A stretch of DNA of 19,535 bases. Origin: Ruminococcaceae bacterium UBA1425. GTDB lineage: Bacteria > Bacillota > Clostridia > Oscillospirales > Acutalibacteraceae. Of this stretch, positions 1 to 6,466 are shown piece after piece. The stretch covers positions 1 through 19,535 of the forward strand of contig DCUB01000036.1 of assembly GCA_002329365.1 (NCBI GenBank). The letters run 5' to 3'. The position numbers were made by a program, and so were the translations under genes. The notes below the pieces were generated by a model. That model saw nothing but the letters and a program-made list of their open reading frames with translations, had not been told where the DNA came from and ran no database searches. The number at the start of each line of letters is the position of its first letter. The stretch's first letter is position 1.

Positions 1-2
1 TC

Positions 3-356
3 TACTTACATGATAACAGTCCAGATCTTGCAATTGGTGTTGATATTCAAATTGATATATTGGGTGTAACTCGAAAAAAAGATATTATAAAACTATTCTT
101 TATTGAAGCCAAAAAGACAAATTTGACATTGCGGGATTTGGGGCAATTATGGTCCTATTGTAAATTAATTGATCCAGAAGAAGCGTTTTTGATGACTTCT
201 GCGGAATTAGGTAGTTTGAATAAATTATTAAACACTTTCAAACGTGAGGATCTACTTGATTTTGGTGATGGAAAGCGTATTAAAAAAATGAAAATTGCAG
301 TGTGGAGCTTATCCTCAAATTCTCCAGATTTAACAAGTATGATTCCTAAAATATGA
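3..356 (+). CDS. PD-(D/E)XK nuclease-like protein, 5' end outside window
   Basis: The frame is open from base 3 to the TGA at 354-356, giving the last 117 residues of a protein whose start lies left of the window. An Asp in a hydrophobic strand (D18 of the visible part, context QIDILG) is followed 17 residues later by E35-A-K37 at the end of another strand (FFIEAK), then a helix with the pattern QLWSY. This D...ExK...QLxxY layout matches the catalytic core of PD-(D/E)XK nucleases, which cut DNA in restriction, repair and phage systems. The exact family cannot be told from this fragment. The stop overlaps the ATG of the next gene (ATGA), so the two were translationally coupled. The region is strongly AT-rich compared with genes to the right, which suggests transfer. 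The fold call rests only on the motif and is moderately sure. Confidence 0.55.
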   Translation, partial: YLHDNSPDLAIGVDIQIDILGVTRKKDIIKLFFIEAKKTNLTLRDLGQLWSYCKLIDPEEAFLMTSAELGSLNKLLNTFKREDLLDFGDGKRIKKMKIAVWSLSSNSPDLTSMIPKI

Positions 357-771
357 AACAAGAATATTTAAGATTTATAAAAGAAGGAAAAACAAGGTTT
401 ATATGTATGGTTTCCTTAGATGGACAACCTGTAGAATGCTATATTTCATCATCTTCTAAACTCCCGAAATACTTGCCGTTATTGGGAAATGACGTGTTGA
501 TTTCTAAAAACAAATCTGTAAATATACTACAGAATTTACATTAGAGGCTGTGAAAGTTGAAGATGATTTATATTACTATGTGAATTTCAATAAGGTTAAT
601 AGATTGTATCAGGCTAATCTTTATTCTAAAAGATTAGCAATATAGATATTTGCAGAGAGTGTATCGTAAAAGATATAGTAAAGACTGATTTTTTATCGTA
701 AATTTGAAGTGAAATCTCTCTTAAGTACCCATAATAAAATTACATTTCCAGACAAATCATCGTTAAGATGA
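353..771 (+). pseudogene. sfsA: Decayed sfsA-family gene (frameshifted)
   Basis: An ATG at 353, overlapping the upstream stop, opens a frame that ends at 544. Similarity to SfsA (an OB-fold plus PD-(D/E)XK nuclease-fold protein, about 230 residues in E. coli) continues in other frames. The first part resembles the SfsA N-terminus (RFICMVSLDG, then LGNDVLIS). After an apparent 1-nt loss near 505-525, frame 1 (520-645) reads LEAV...YYVNFNKVNRLYQANL, matching the SfsA pattern ending in N-x-x-NRL. Further stops follow, then TDFLS at 684-698 and EVKSLL...FPDKSSLR at 706-768, matching the SfsA signature EVKS...FPD. At least one frameshift plus stops at 643, 699 and 769 make this a broken gene. A relative of SfsA linked to the upstream nuclease rather than housekeeping SfsA is possible. 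Confidence 0.6.
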
Positions 772-830
772 AATATATCTTGGAAAAAAAGTCTTAAATT
801 CAGAAATAAATTTGTTAAAAACAAGATTGC

Positions 831-875
831 AACAAAAACAAAAAGCCTCAATTCCTTACAGAACAAGGCTTTTTA
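831..875 (-). terminator. Rho-independent terminator of the tRNA operon
   Basis: A perfect 9-bp inverted repeat (840-848 with 866-874; arms AAAAAGCCT and AGGCTTTTT) is separated by a 17-nt loop. On the minus strand it begins directly after the tRNA-Gln CCA end, and its distal arm runs into a T-rich stretch (TTTTTGTTTTTG). Position and shape fit a terminator for the tRNA transcript. Confidence 0.8.
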
Positions 876-950
876 TGGCTGGGATGGCTGGATTTGAACC
901 AGCGGATGACGGAGTCAAAGTCCGTTGCCTTACCCCTTGGCTACACCCCA
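876..950 (-). tRNA. tRNA-Gln (UUG)
   Basis: Read on the minus strand, the acceptor 5' arm TGGGGTG (944-950) pairs with CATCCCA (880-886), followed by discriminator G and an encoded CCA (876-878). The anticodon stem ACGGA/TCCGT encloses the loop CTTTGAC with anticodon TTG. The T arm carries GGTTCAAATCC. All arms fold normally. It is the second gene of a two-tRNA transcript, 67 nt downstream of tRNA-His, and is followed directly by a terminator. Confidence 0.95.
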
Positions 951-1017
951 ATATTTGTTATTAAAAGCGGATTGCAAGGCTTCCATTGAATTAATCGTCG
1001 GTAACCTTGCAATCCTT

Positions 1018-1095
1018 TGGGGTGGGTAATCGGGTTCGAACCGACGACCTCCAGGGCCACAACCTGGCACTCTAACCAACTGAGCTATACCCACC
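1018..1095 (-). tRNA. tRNA-His (GUG)
   Basis: On the minus strand, acceptor GTGGGTA (1088-1094) pairs with TACCCAC (1022-1028). The anticodon stem CCAGG/CCTGG encloses TTGTGGC with anticodon GTG. The T arm is GTCGGTTCGAACCCGAT. The gene shows the histidine identity pair: an encoded G at position -1 (1095) opposite discriminator C73 (1021), followed by encoded CCA (1018-1020). It is the first tRNA after the promoter at 1289-1317, behind an unusually long leader of about 185 nt. Confidence 0.95.
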
Positions 1096-1102
1096 ATATA
1101 TA

Positions 1103-1166
1103 GGACAATGCCGCGCAATCTGCGGCAGAAGCCTGTGTTGCAAGTATGCTTGCATCATTTTCGTCA
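1103..1166. repeat. Relict, diverged copy of the 174-bp MITE-like element
   Basis: Aligned without gaps to the first 64 bases of the intact copy at 12187, about 49 of 64 positions match. These include blocks around GCGGC, AAGCCT, TGTTGCA and CTTGCATC, and the outer TIR region (CCGC.CAAT). On the right, similarity fades after about 1166, with scattered blocks only, and I could not locate a matching right terminal repeat. The relict lies in the leader between the tRNA promoter and tRNA-His. The homology is seen by eye and is less sure than that of the two intact copies. Confidence 0.5.
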
Positions 1167-1288
1167 ACCGAAATTCACGCCTGCACAAAAAGCACGGCCG
1201 CACGGCTCTTACAGCCTGACGTGACGCGCTATTACAAAAACCACACGCGTTTTGCAGCGGCTTTCTGCACCTTACAGCAACGGATGAT

Positions 1289-1317
1289 ATTATATTATTT
1301 TTATAAGGCATTGTCAA
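1289..1317 (-). promoter_or_regulatory. Consensus sigma-A promoter for the tRNA-His/tRNA-Gln operon
   Basis: On the minus strand TTGACA (1312-1317) and TATAAT (1289-1294) are separated by exactly 17 bp, a perfect consensus promoter as expected for stable RNA genes. Transcription should start near 1282 and run left through about 185 nt of leader (1096-1281, holding the repeat relict and no convincing gene) into tRNA-His and tRNA-Gln. Confidence 0.85.
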
Positions 1318-1341
1318 TAGCAAAAAAGATTTTCAGATGTA

Positions 1342-1902
1342 TTATTTGTAATCCGGCAGCTCGACAAAAGTCGGCTCGTGTCCCGACGCGGGAACGAATT
1401 TGTTCAGAACATCCCGCATGTCGAGCTTCAGCGTCGAGGTGTTTTTGCACGGGTGAAAGCCGACGTAACCGTTTTTCGGCACGTCGCTGTCTATGAGCAG
1501 ACGCACCTCGTTTCCCGTGTCGTTCAGAAGACCGAAAATGCTCAAGGAGCCGGGCGTGACGCCGAGCAGCCGCTTCATCTGCTCCGCGTCTCCGAACGAA
1601 AGCCGCGCACTGTTTATCTGCTTTGAAAGGTCCCTGGTTTTAAACACCTTATCGCCGGGCATGACGAGCAGATAAAACCTTGTTTTCTGCGTGTTGCACA
1701 AAAACAGGTTTTTGACGATTTTCGCGCCGAGCACGCTCTCGACTTCAAGGCATTTTTCAATCGTCGCCGCCTCGCCGTGGTCGACGCGCTCATAGCTTAC
1801 CGACAGAGCATCGAGCATGTCGTAGACCTTTTCCTCCTCCGGCGGGCGCCTGTCGGCAGGCCTGCCGGAATAAACGTTTGCGTCTACAAAAAATCCGTCC
1901 AT
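1342..1902 (-). CDS. Prolyl-tRNA editing protein (PrdX/ProX, YbaK-like domain)
   Basis: This 186-residue protein belongs to the free-standing YbaK/ProRS-INS editing family, which hydrolyses mischarged aminoacyl-tRNA-Pro (typically Ala-tRNA-Pro) in the cytoplasm. Family features seen are the conserved Lys in AKIVKNLFL, a strand reading FYLLVMPGDK, the glycine-rich segment GVTPGSLSIFGL, and the C-terminal FHPCKNTSTL motif. Length and N-terminus are typical of the clostridial PrdX type. The ATG at 1902 is chosen because AGGGG lies about 10 nt upstream; a longer frame from 1929 would overlap the glycosylase gene and lacks a better site. It starts 7 nt after the glycosylase stop, so the two are co-transcribed. 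Confidence 0.9.
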   Translation of the reverse strand: MDGFFVDANVYSGRPADRRPPEEEKVYDMLDALSVSYERVDHGEAATIEKCLEVESVLGAKIVKNLFLCNTQKTRFYLLVMPGDKVFKTRDLSKQINSARLSFGDAEQMKRLLGVTPGSLSIFGLLNDTGNEVRLLIDSDVPKNGYVGFHPCKNTSTLKLDMRDVLNKFVPASGHEPTFVELPDYK

Positions 1903-1909
1903 TATACTT

Positions 1910-2494
1910 TTACCCCTTAACAGAAACAAATTTGCTGCCGTCGATTAAAAACCTCCACTCATATTCGGCCGCCTCGCCGGCATAGTCTATATTAACGCGC
2001 TTCGCTGTTCTGATGACGGGCGAACAGCCGTCGTCACATAGAAAAAGCCTGTCGCCGCATATGTCTTCGCCGTTGTATCCGCGGTCAATTCCGAGCGCGG
2101 CGCACAGCTTTCCGGGGCCGGAGCAAAGATTAGTGAGCATGTCCGTTTTCCGGCGCTTCATCATCAGCTCTGTTCCGGACAGCGGCCGGAGGGCGCGAAT
2201 CAAAACGCATTCCGGCTTGCCGGATACATTTGCCGATATGTTAAGGCAGCGGTACATTCCGTAAATGAGATATACATACGCATACCCGCCGTCGCCGAAA
2301 AGAACCTCCGTTCTGGGGGTTTTTCCGCGGCAGGAGTGAGCGGCCCTGTCGCCCAAGCCCATGTATGCCTCGGTTTCGACGATCCTTCCCGAGCATATTC
2401 CGTCGGGAGTGACGCTTACAAGAATTTTGCCGGGCAGATCCCGCGCGACGGTCAGCGCGTCCCTCATGAAAAAATCCTTTGCGATACGCTCCAC
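1910..2494 (-). CDS. DNA-3-methyladenine glycosylase (AAG/MPG family)
   Basis: A 194-residue monofunctional glycosylase that removes 3-methyladenine and other alkylated or deaminated purines in base excision repair. The AAG signature RIVETEAY (residues 37-44) carries the catalytic Glu (second Glu of ETEAY), followed by DRAAHS (49-54). The segment YGMYRCLN (78-85) matches the stretch holding the intercalating Tyr of this family, and a late SGPGKLCAALGI segment is also typical. The GTG start at 2494 is preferred because GGAGG sits 8 nt upstream; longer in-frame starts reach 2557 but would run back over the promoter. It is first in a two-gene operon with the prolyl-tRNA editing protein. Confidence 0.92.
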   Translation of the reverse strand: MERIAKDFFMRDALTVARDLPGKILVSVTPDGICSGRIVETEAYMGLGDRAAHSCRGKTPRTEVLFGDGGYAYVYLIYGMYRCLNISANVSGKPECVLIRALRPLSGTELMMKRRKTDMLTNLCSGPGKLCAALGIDRGYNGEDICGDRLFLCDDGCSPVIRTAKRVNIDYAGEAAEYEWRFLIDGSKFVSVKG

Positions 2495-2516
2495 AAAAGT
2501 TTCCTCCCCGTCCGAT

Positions 2517-2621
2517 ATAACATGATTATACCACAAAAAGAGCGTTACGGTAAACAAAAAAACTCCTTATTTTTACCGTATTTTGTTGCAATCGTCTGCA
2601 ATTATGGTATAATCATGTTAT
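2517..2621. promoter_or_regulatory. Divergent promoter pair with a shared 17-bp inverted repeat
   Basis: Rightward promoter: TTGCAA (2586-2591), 16-bp spacer, TATAAT (2608-2613), serving the metallophosphoesterase/fucose run. Leftward promoter: TATAAT (2525-2530 on the minus strand) with a weak -35, serving the glycosylase. Both -10 boxes are of the extended TGnTATAAT kind. Both lie inside the same 17-bp sequence TGGTATAATCATGTTAT, present at 2605-2621 on plus and 2517-2533 on minus, a perfect inverted repeat 71 bp apart. The promoters are well supported. An operator role for the repeat is inference. Confidence 0.75.
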
Positions 2622-2655
2622 GGCAGTATGACCTGTTAAGAATGGAGGCTTATAT

Positions 2656-3867
2656 ATGAAAACATTTTCAAAGGTATTAAGCCTGCTGTCGGTCGCGGCG
2701 CTGATAATTACTGTTTCGTTTTCCGCGGGCGCGTGGGCTGTCAGCGAAAGCACAGAGCTGAGGTTTAGCGAAGACGGCAAATTTACGATTCTTCAGTTTT
2801 CCGACACGCAGGACGACATGGTTCCGCGCAGAGCCATGCTGATGCTTATGGAGAGTGCGATTAAAGACGTTAAGCCCGACCTTATCGTGCTTACGGGCGA
2901 CAATACGGGCGTCTCCTCTACAAAGTTAGACGCAAAGTTCGCGATTCAGGCTATGCTTAAGCCCATAGTCAGGTCCGGCATACCGTTCACGTTCGTGTTC
3001 GGAAATCACGACGCCGAAAAGGTCAACAAGGAGTACCAGCTCAGCGTTTATCAGCAGTATTCAAACTGCCTTGCCGTCGACGCTGTTCCCGGGCTTTACG
3101 GCTGCGGAACGCACAATCTTGAAATTAAAAGCTCCGACGGTTCGCGCACCGTGTTCAACCTCTGGCTTATGGATTCAAACATGTATTTTGAGGGCAGCTA
3201 TGATTACGTCCGCCCCGACCAGCTTGACTGGTATGAAAATACAGAGGTGCAGATTAGGCAGGCAAACGGCGGCGAAAAGGTGCCGTCACTTGTGTTCCAG
3301 CACATACCTGTGCCAGAAATATACGAGGTTCTGAAGAACGCGCCGGAAGGCTATATGAACATTACAGAGACATATAACGGCATACCGAAGCTGCGCGAGC
3401 TTAACCCCGAAATGGCCACGGGCGTCATCGGCGAGTGGCCGTGTCCGCCTGCGGTAAACGGCGGCGAGTTCGACAGGTTTTTTGAGATCGGCGACGTTGT
3501 AGGTATTGTAACAGGTCACGACCATGTAAACAGCTTTGTAGGAACTTACAGGGGAATAGATTTTATTCAGACGCCGGGTGCAGGCTTCCAGACCTACGGC
3601 GACGAGAATCGCGGCTGCCGCGTTATAACCTTAAACGAGGGTAACAACGAAAACCCGTACGACACATATGTAAAGACGTTTTACGGCATCTACGGCAACG
3701 ACACAGCCGGTCAGTTCATGTACGTTTATTACGGAAGCGAAATAGCGAGCTTCCTGCCGCCGTTTGTCGGCACGTTCCTGACTGACTTTGTCCGCACCGA
3801 TGCCGGTGAAAAGGTCTTTTTCGCTTTGAAGTCGTTGTTTGAAAAAATCGACGAAGCCTTCGATTAA
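2656..3867 (+). CDS. Secreted calcineurin-like metallophosphoesterase
   Basis: A 403-residue protein with an N-terminal signal peptide (basic start, hydrophobic residues about 8-28, likely cleavage near AWA). The mature part shows the calcineurin-like metal-binding motifs in order: SDTQ (49-52, where many relatives have SDxH), GDN (81-83), GNHD (116-119), QHIP (215-218) and GHDH (287-290). It therefore probably hydrolyses a phosphoester outside the membrane using two metal ions. The layout resembles the Dcr2/purple-acid-like group; the substrate is unknown. GGAGG lies about 9 nt before the ATG. It is the first gene after the promoter at 2586-2613 and 18 nt ahead of the PAP2 gene. Confidence 0.88.
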   Translation: MKTFSKVLSLLSVAALIITVSFSAGAWAVSESTELRFSEDGKFTILQFSDTQDDMVPRRAMLMLMESAIKDVKPDLIVLTGDNTGVSSTKLDAKFAIQAMLKPIVRSGIPFTFVFGNHDAEKVNKEYQLSVYQQYSNCLAVDAVPGLYGCGTHNLEIKSSDGSRTVFNLWLMDSNMYFEGSYDYVRPDQLDWYENTEVQIRQANGGEKVPSLVFQHIPVPEIYEVLKNAPEGYMNITETYNGIPKLRELNPEMATGVIGEWPCPPAVNGGEFDRFFEIGDVVGIVTGHDHVNSFVGTYRGIDFIQTPGAGFQTYGDENRGCRVITLNEGNNENPYDTYVKTFYGIYGNDTAGQFMYVYYGSEIASFLPPFVGTFLTDFVRTDAGEKVFFALKSLFEKIDEAFD

Positions 3868-3885
3868 TCTGTAAAGGAGCGGCTT

Positions 3886-4491
3886 ATGGAGCTACAGTTT
3901 TTTCTCGGACTTGACAGAGCGGTTTTCGAATGGATAGAAAGAGTGTTTTTTGACAGGGGCATTTCTGCGATAATTACGCCGGTCATGGCATTTATAACCC
4001 ACCTCGGCGACGGCGGAGCTTTATGGGTTGCTCTTGCCTTAGGTCTTATTGTGTTCAAAAAAACGCGCAGATGCGGCATTACGCTTGCCGTCGCACTTTT
4101 ATGCATGATGCTTATTAACGACCTTTTGCTAAAACCTCTGATTGCGCGCCCGAGGCCGTTCAACCTTGAGCTGTGGAAGGACTGGTTTGTTTTCCCCGAG
4201 ATTATTTCCCGTCCGTCAAGCTTCTCGTTCCCGTCGGGCCACACCTCAAGCTCCTTTGCCGCAGCTACCGCGCTGACATCGTTAAAGAAAAAGAGCGTTT
4301 ATATTCCCGCGTTCATACTTGCCGCGCTAATAGCCTTCTCAAGAATTTATCTTCACGTCCATTACTGCACCGACGTGCTGTTCGGCATGGCCGCGGGAAT
4401 AGCCTACGGAATTATTGCTATTTGTTTGGTGTATTTCATATCAAAGCTCATTAAGAAATGCAAAAAAGAGTCAGAGATAAACAGGGGATGA
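3886..4491 (+). CDS. PAP2-family membrane phosphatase
   Basis: A 201-residue polytopic membrane protein with all three PAP2 active-site motifs: K83...RPRP (83-91), PSGH (116-119) and SR152-153 ... H159 ... D163. Hydrophobic segments near 28-38, 44-57, 64-82, 120-131, 139-151 and 164-190 fit the usual five- to six-helix fold. Relatives dephosphorylate lipid phosphates such as undecaprenyl-pyrophosphate or phosphatidic acid at the outer face of the membrane. The substrate cannot be told here. It is preceded by AAAGGAG and lies between the secreted phosphoesterase and fucU, with gaps of 18 and 6 nt, so it is likely part of the same transcript. Confidence 0.9.
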   Translation: MELQFFLGLDRAVFEWIERVFFDRGISAIITPVMAFITHLGDGGALWVALALGLIVFKKTRRCGITLAVALLCMMLINDLLLKPLIARPRPFNLELWKDWFVFPEIISRPSSFSFPSGHTSSSFAAATALTSLKKKSVYIPAFILAALIAFSRIYLHVHYCTDVLFGMAAGIAYGIIAICLVYFISKLIKKCKKESEINRG

Positions 4492-4497
4492 GTAAAC

Positions 4498-4923
4498 ATG
4501 CTTAAAAACATTTCGCCGGTTATTTCTCCTGAGCTGCTTAAAATACTTATGGAAATGGGCCACGGCGACGAGCTTGTAATAGGCGACGGCAATTTCCCCG
4601 CGGCGTCGGTTGCAAAACGGCTTGTCCGCGCCGACGGGCACGGGGTGCCCGAGCTTCTCGACGCCGTGCTTGCGCTTATGCCGCTCGATACATACGTCGA
4701 GGCGCCCGTTGCCCTCATGGATAACGGCGACGAAAAAAACAGGCCGGAGATATGGGATAAATATGAAAACATCGTAAAGGCACGCGAGGGCGAAAGGCAG
4801 TTTGAACTTGTCGAGCGGTTCGCGTTTTACGACAGGGCAAAAAAAGCCTATGCTGTCGTTGCTACCGGCGAGACGGCTATATACGCGAACATAATTCTTA
4901 AAAAGGGCGTCGTAATCAATTAA
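4498..4923 (+). CDS. fucU: L-fucose mutarotase (RbsD/FucU family)
   Basis: A 141-residue cytoplasmic protein that interconverts the alpha and beta anomers of L-fucose (family also includes ribose pyranase RbsD). Family motifs are GHGDE (21-25, with the catalytic-type His22 and Asp24), GDGNFPA (29-35), and a late segment ERFAFYDRAKKAYAVVATGE typical of FucU. Length is normal. The start overlaps nothing and follows the PAP2 stop by 6 nt, with AGGGG about 10 nt upstream. Its position before a sugar kinase and FucI supports fucose rather than ribose as substrate. Confidence 0.92.
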   Translation: MLKNISPVISPELLKILMEMGHGDELVIGDGNFPAASVAKRLVRADGHGVPELLDAVLALMPLDTYVEAPVALMDNGDEKNRPEIWDKYENIVKAREGERQFELVERFAFYDRAKKAYAVVATGETAIYANIILKKGVVIN

Positions 4924-4947
4924 CAGCGCAAAAGGAGACGGATTGTA

Positions 4948-6426
4948 ATGAATTATCCTGTTCGCGCGCTGGCTTTTGATTTCGGCGCGTCCTCCGGAAG
5001 GGCTATTATAGGCAGCTTTGACGGGGAAAAGATAACGTTAAACGAGGTGCACCGTTTCAGCAACGATCCCGTCGAGGTCGGCGGAACCGTTTACTGGGAT
5101 GTGCTTCGTCTTTTTTATGAGATAAAGCAGGGCATAATAAAGGCAAAGGCGGCGGGCGGCTTCGATTATATCGGCATCGACACATGGGGCGTCGATTTCG
5201 GCCTTCTTGACGAATTCGGCTGCCTTATAGAAAATCCCGTCCATTACCGCGACCTGCGGACAAAGGGAATGGTCGACGAGGCGTTTTTGCTGATACCCAA
5301 AAAGGAGTTTTACGACAAAACGGGAATACAGTTTATGGAGCTGAACACCGTTTTTCAGCTTTTTTCCCTGAGCCGCAAGCGTCCTCATATTCTCGAGCGC
5401 GCCGACAGGCTGCTTTTCATGCCCGACCTGTTTTCATACATGCTGACGGGCGTTAAGTTCACGGAGTATTCCATAGCCACAACGTCGCAGCTTGTCGACA
5501 TAAACACAAAGGGCTGGTCGTCCGAAATAATGGACAGGCTCGGAATACCTCGGCGGCTTTTTTCAAAGATTGTCCCGTCCGGCACGGTTACAGGCAGCCT
5601 CAGCCAAAGCGTCTGCGACGAGTGCGGCGTGCCGCCTATACCCGTCGTCGCGGTGTGTGGTCACGATACGCAGTCGGCTATCAGCGCGGTGCCGAGCGAT
5701 AAAAAGGACTTTGTATTTATAAGCAGCGGCACATGGTCGCTTTTCGGCACCGAGATTGACGCGCCTATTGTAAACGAAACGTCGCTTGCGATGAACATAA
5801 CGAACGAGGGCGGGTACGGCTACGCTACGGGCTTTCTCAAAAACATCATCGGGCTTTGGCTCATACAGGAGAGCCGCCGCCAGTGGAACAGGGAGGGCGG
5901 CAGCTACTCCTATGCCGACCTTGAGCGGCAGGCGCTCGAGACCGAGCCGTTTAAATGCTTCATAGACCCCGACTCGCCCGAATTTGTGCCTATGGGCGAC
6001 ATACCGGGGCGCGTCAGCGATTACTGCAGACGCACGGGGCAGTATGTGCCGAAAACAGTCGGTGAGATTATGCGCTGCATATACGAAAGCCTTGCCATGA
6101 AATACAGGCAGACGTTCGATAAAATCAAAAGCTGCACGGGCAGGGATTATGACGTCATTCACGTTATAGGCGGCGGCGTCAAGGACACGCTGCTTTGCTC
6201 CATGACCGCAAGCTCGTGCGAGCGCGTCGTCAGGGCAGGTCCCGTTGAGGCGACTGTTTACGGCAACATTGCCGTCCAGCTTCTCGCGGCGGGAGCGGTT
6301 GAAAGCATTGAGCAGGCGCGCGGGATAGTAAAAAACAGCGACAAAATGCGCGAATACACTCCCGAAAACACAAAGGAGTGGCAGGAGGCGTACGCAAGAT
6401 TTCTCAAAATAACGGTGCAAAACTGA
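4948..6426 (+). CDS. rhaB: FGGY sugar kinase, rhamnulokinase (RhaB)-like, likely acting as L-fuculokinase
   Basis: A 492-residue FGGY-family kinase that phosphorylates a ketose at C1 in the cytoplasm. The ATP-binding phosphate-1 motif DFGASSGR (11-18) and the following pattern EVHRF...VGGTVYWDVLRL are typical of rhamnulokinases rather than of E. coli-type FucK. Later family segments are GIDTWGVDFGLLD, CGHDTQSA and SSGTWSLFGTE, and the C-terminal phosphate-2 segment VIGGGVKD. The gene lies between fucU and fucI with gaps of 24 and 40 nt and no rhamnose isomerase or rhamnulose aldolase nearby, so L-fuculose is the inferred substrate. The symbol reflects family, not proven substrate. AAAGGAG precedes the ATG. 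Confidence 0.85.
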   Translation: MNYPVRALAFDFGASSGRAIIGSFDGEKITLNEVHRFSNDPVEVGGTVYWDVLRLFYEIKQGIIKAKAAGGFDYIGIDTWGVDFGLLDEFGCLIENPVHYRDLRTKGMVDEAFLLIPKKEFYDKTGIQFMELNTVFQLFSLSRKRPHILERADRLLFMPDLFSYMLTGVKFTEYSIATTSQLVDINTKGWSSEIMDRLGIPRRLFSKIVPSGTVTGSLSQSVCDECGVPPIPVVAVCGHDTQSAISAVPSDKKDFVFISSGTWSLFGTEIDAPIVNETSLAMNITNEGGYGYATGFLKNIIGLWLIQESRRQWNREGGSYSYADLERQALETEPFKCFIDPDSPEFVPMGDIPGRVSDYCRRTGQYVPKTVGEIMRCIYESLAMKYRQTFDKIKSCTGRDYDVIHVIGGGVKDTLLCSMTASSCERVVRAGPVEATVYGNIAVQLLAAGAVESIEQARGIVKNSDKMREYTPENTKEWQEAYARFLKITVQN

Positions 6427-6466
6427 CGAAGGATATATTTTACATAACTGAAAGGAAGTTTGTGTT

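Noticed and set aside
1072..1323. Minus-strand frame of 83 codons between tRNA promoter and tRNA-His
   Set aside because: It starts inside the promoter and runs into tRNA-His, so it is not a credible gene.
1378..1626. Plus-strand frames opposite the prolyl-tRNA editing gene
   Set aside because: They are shadows of a clear coding sequence, with no start signals.
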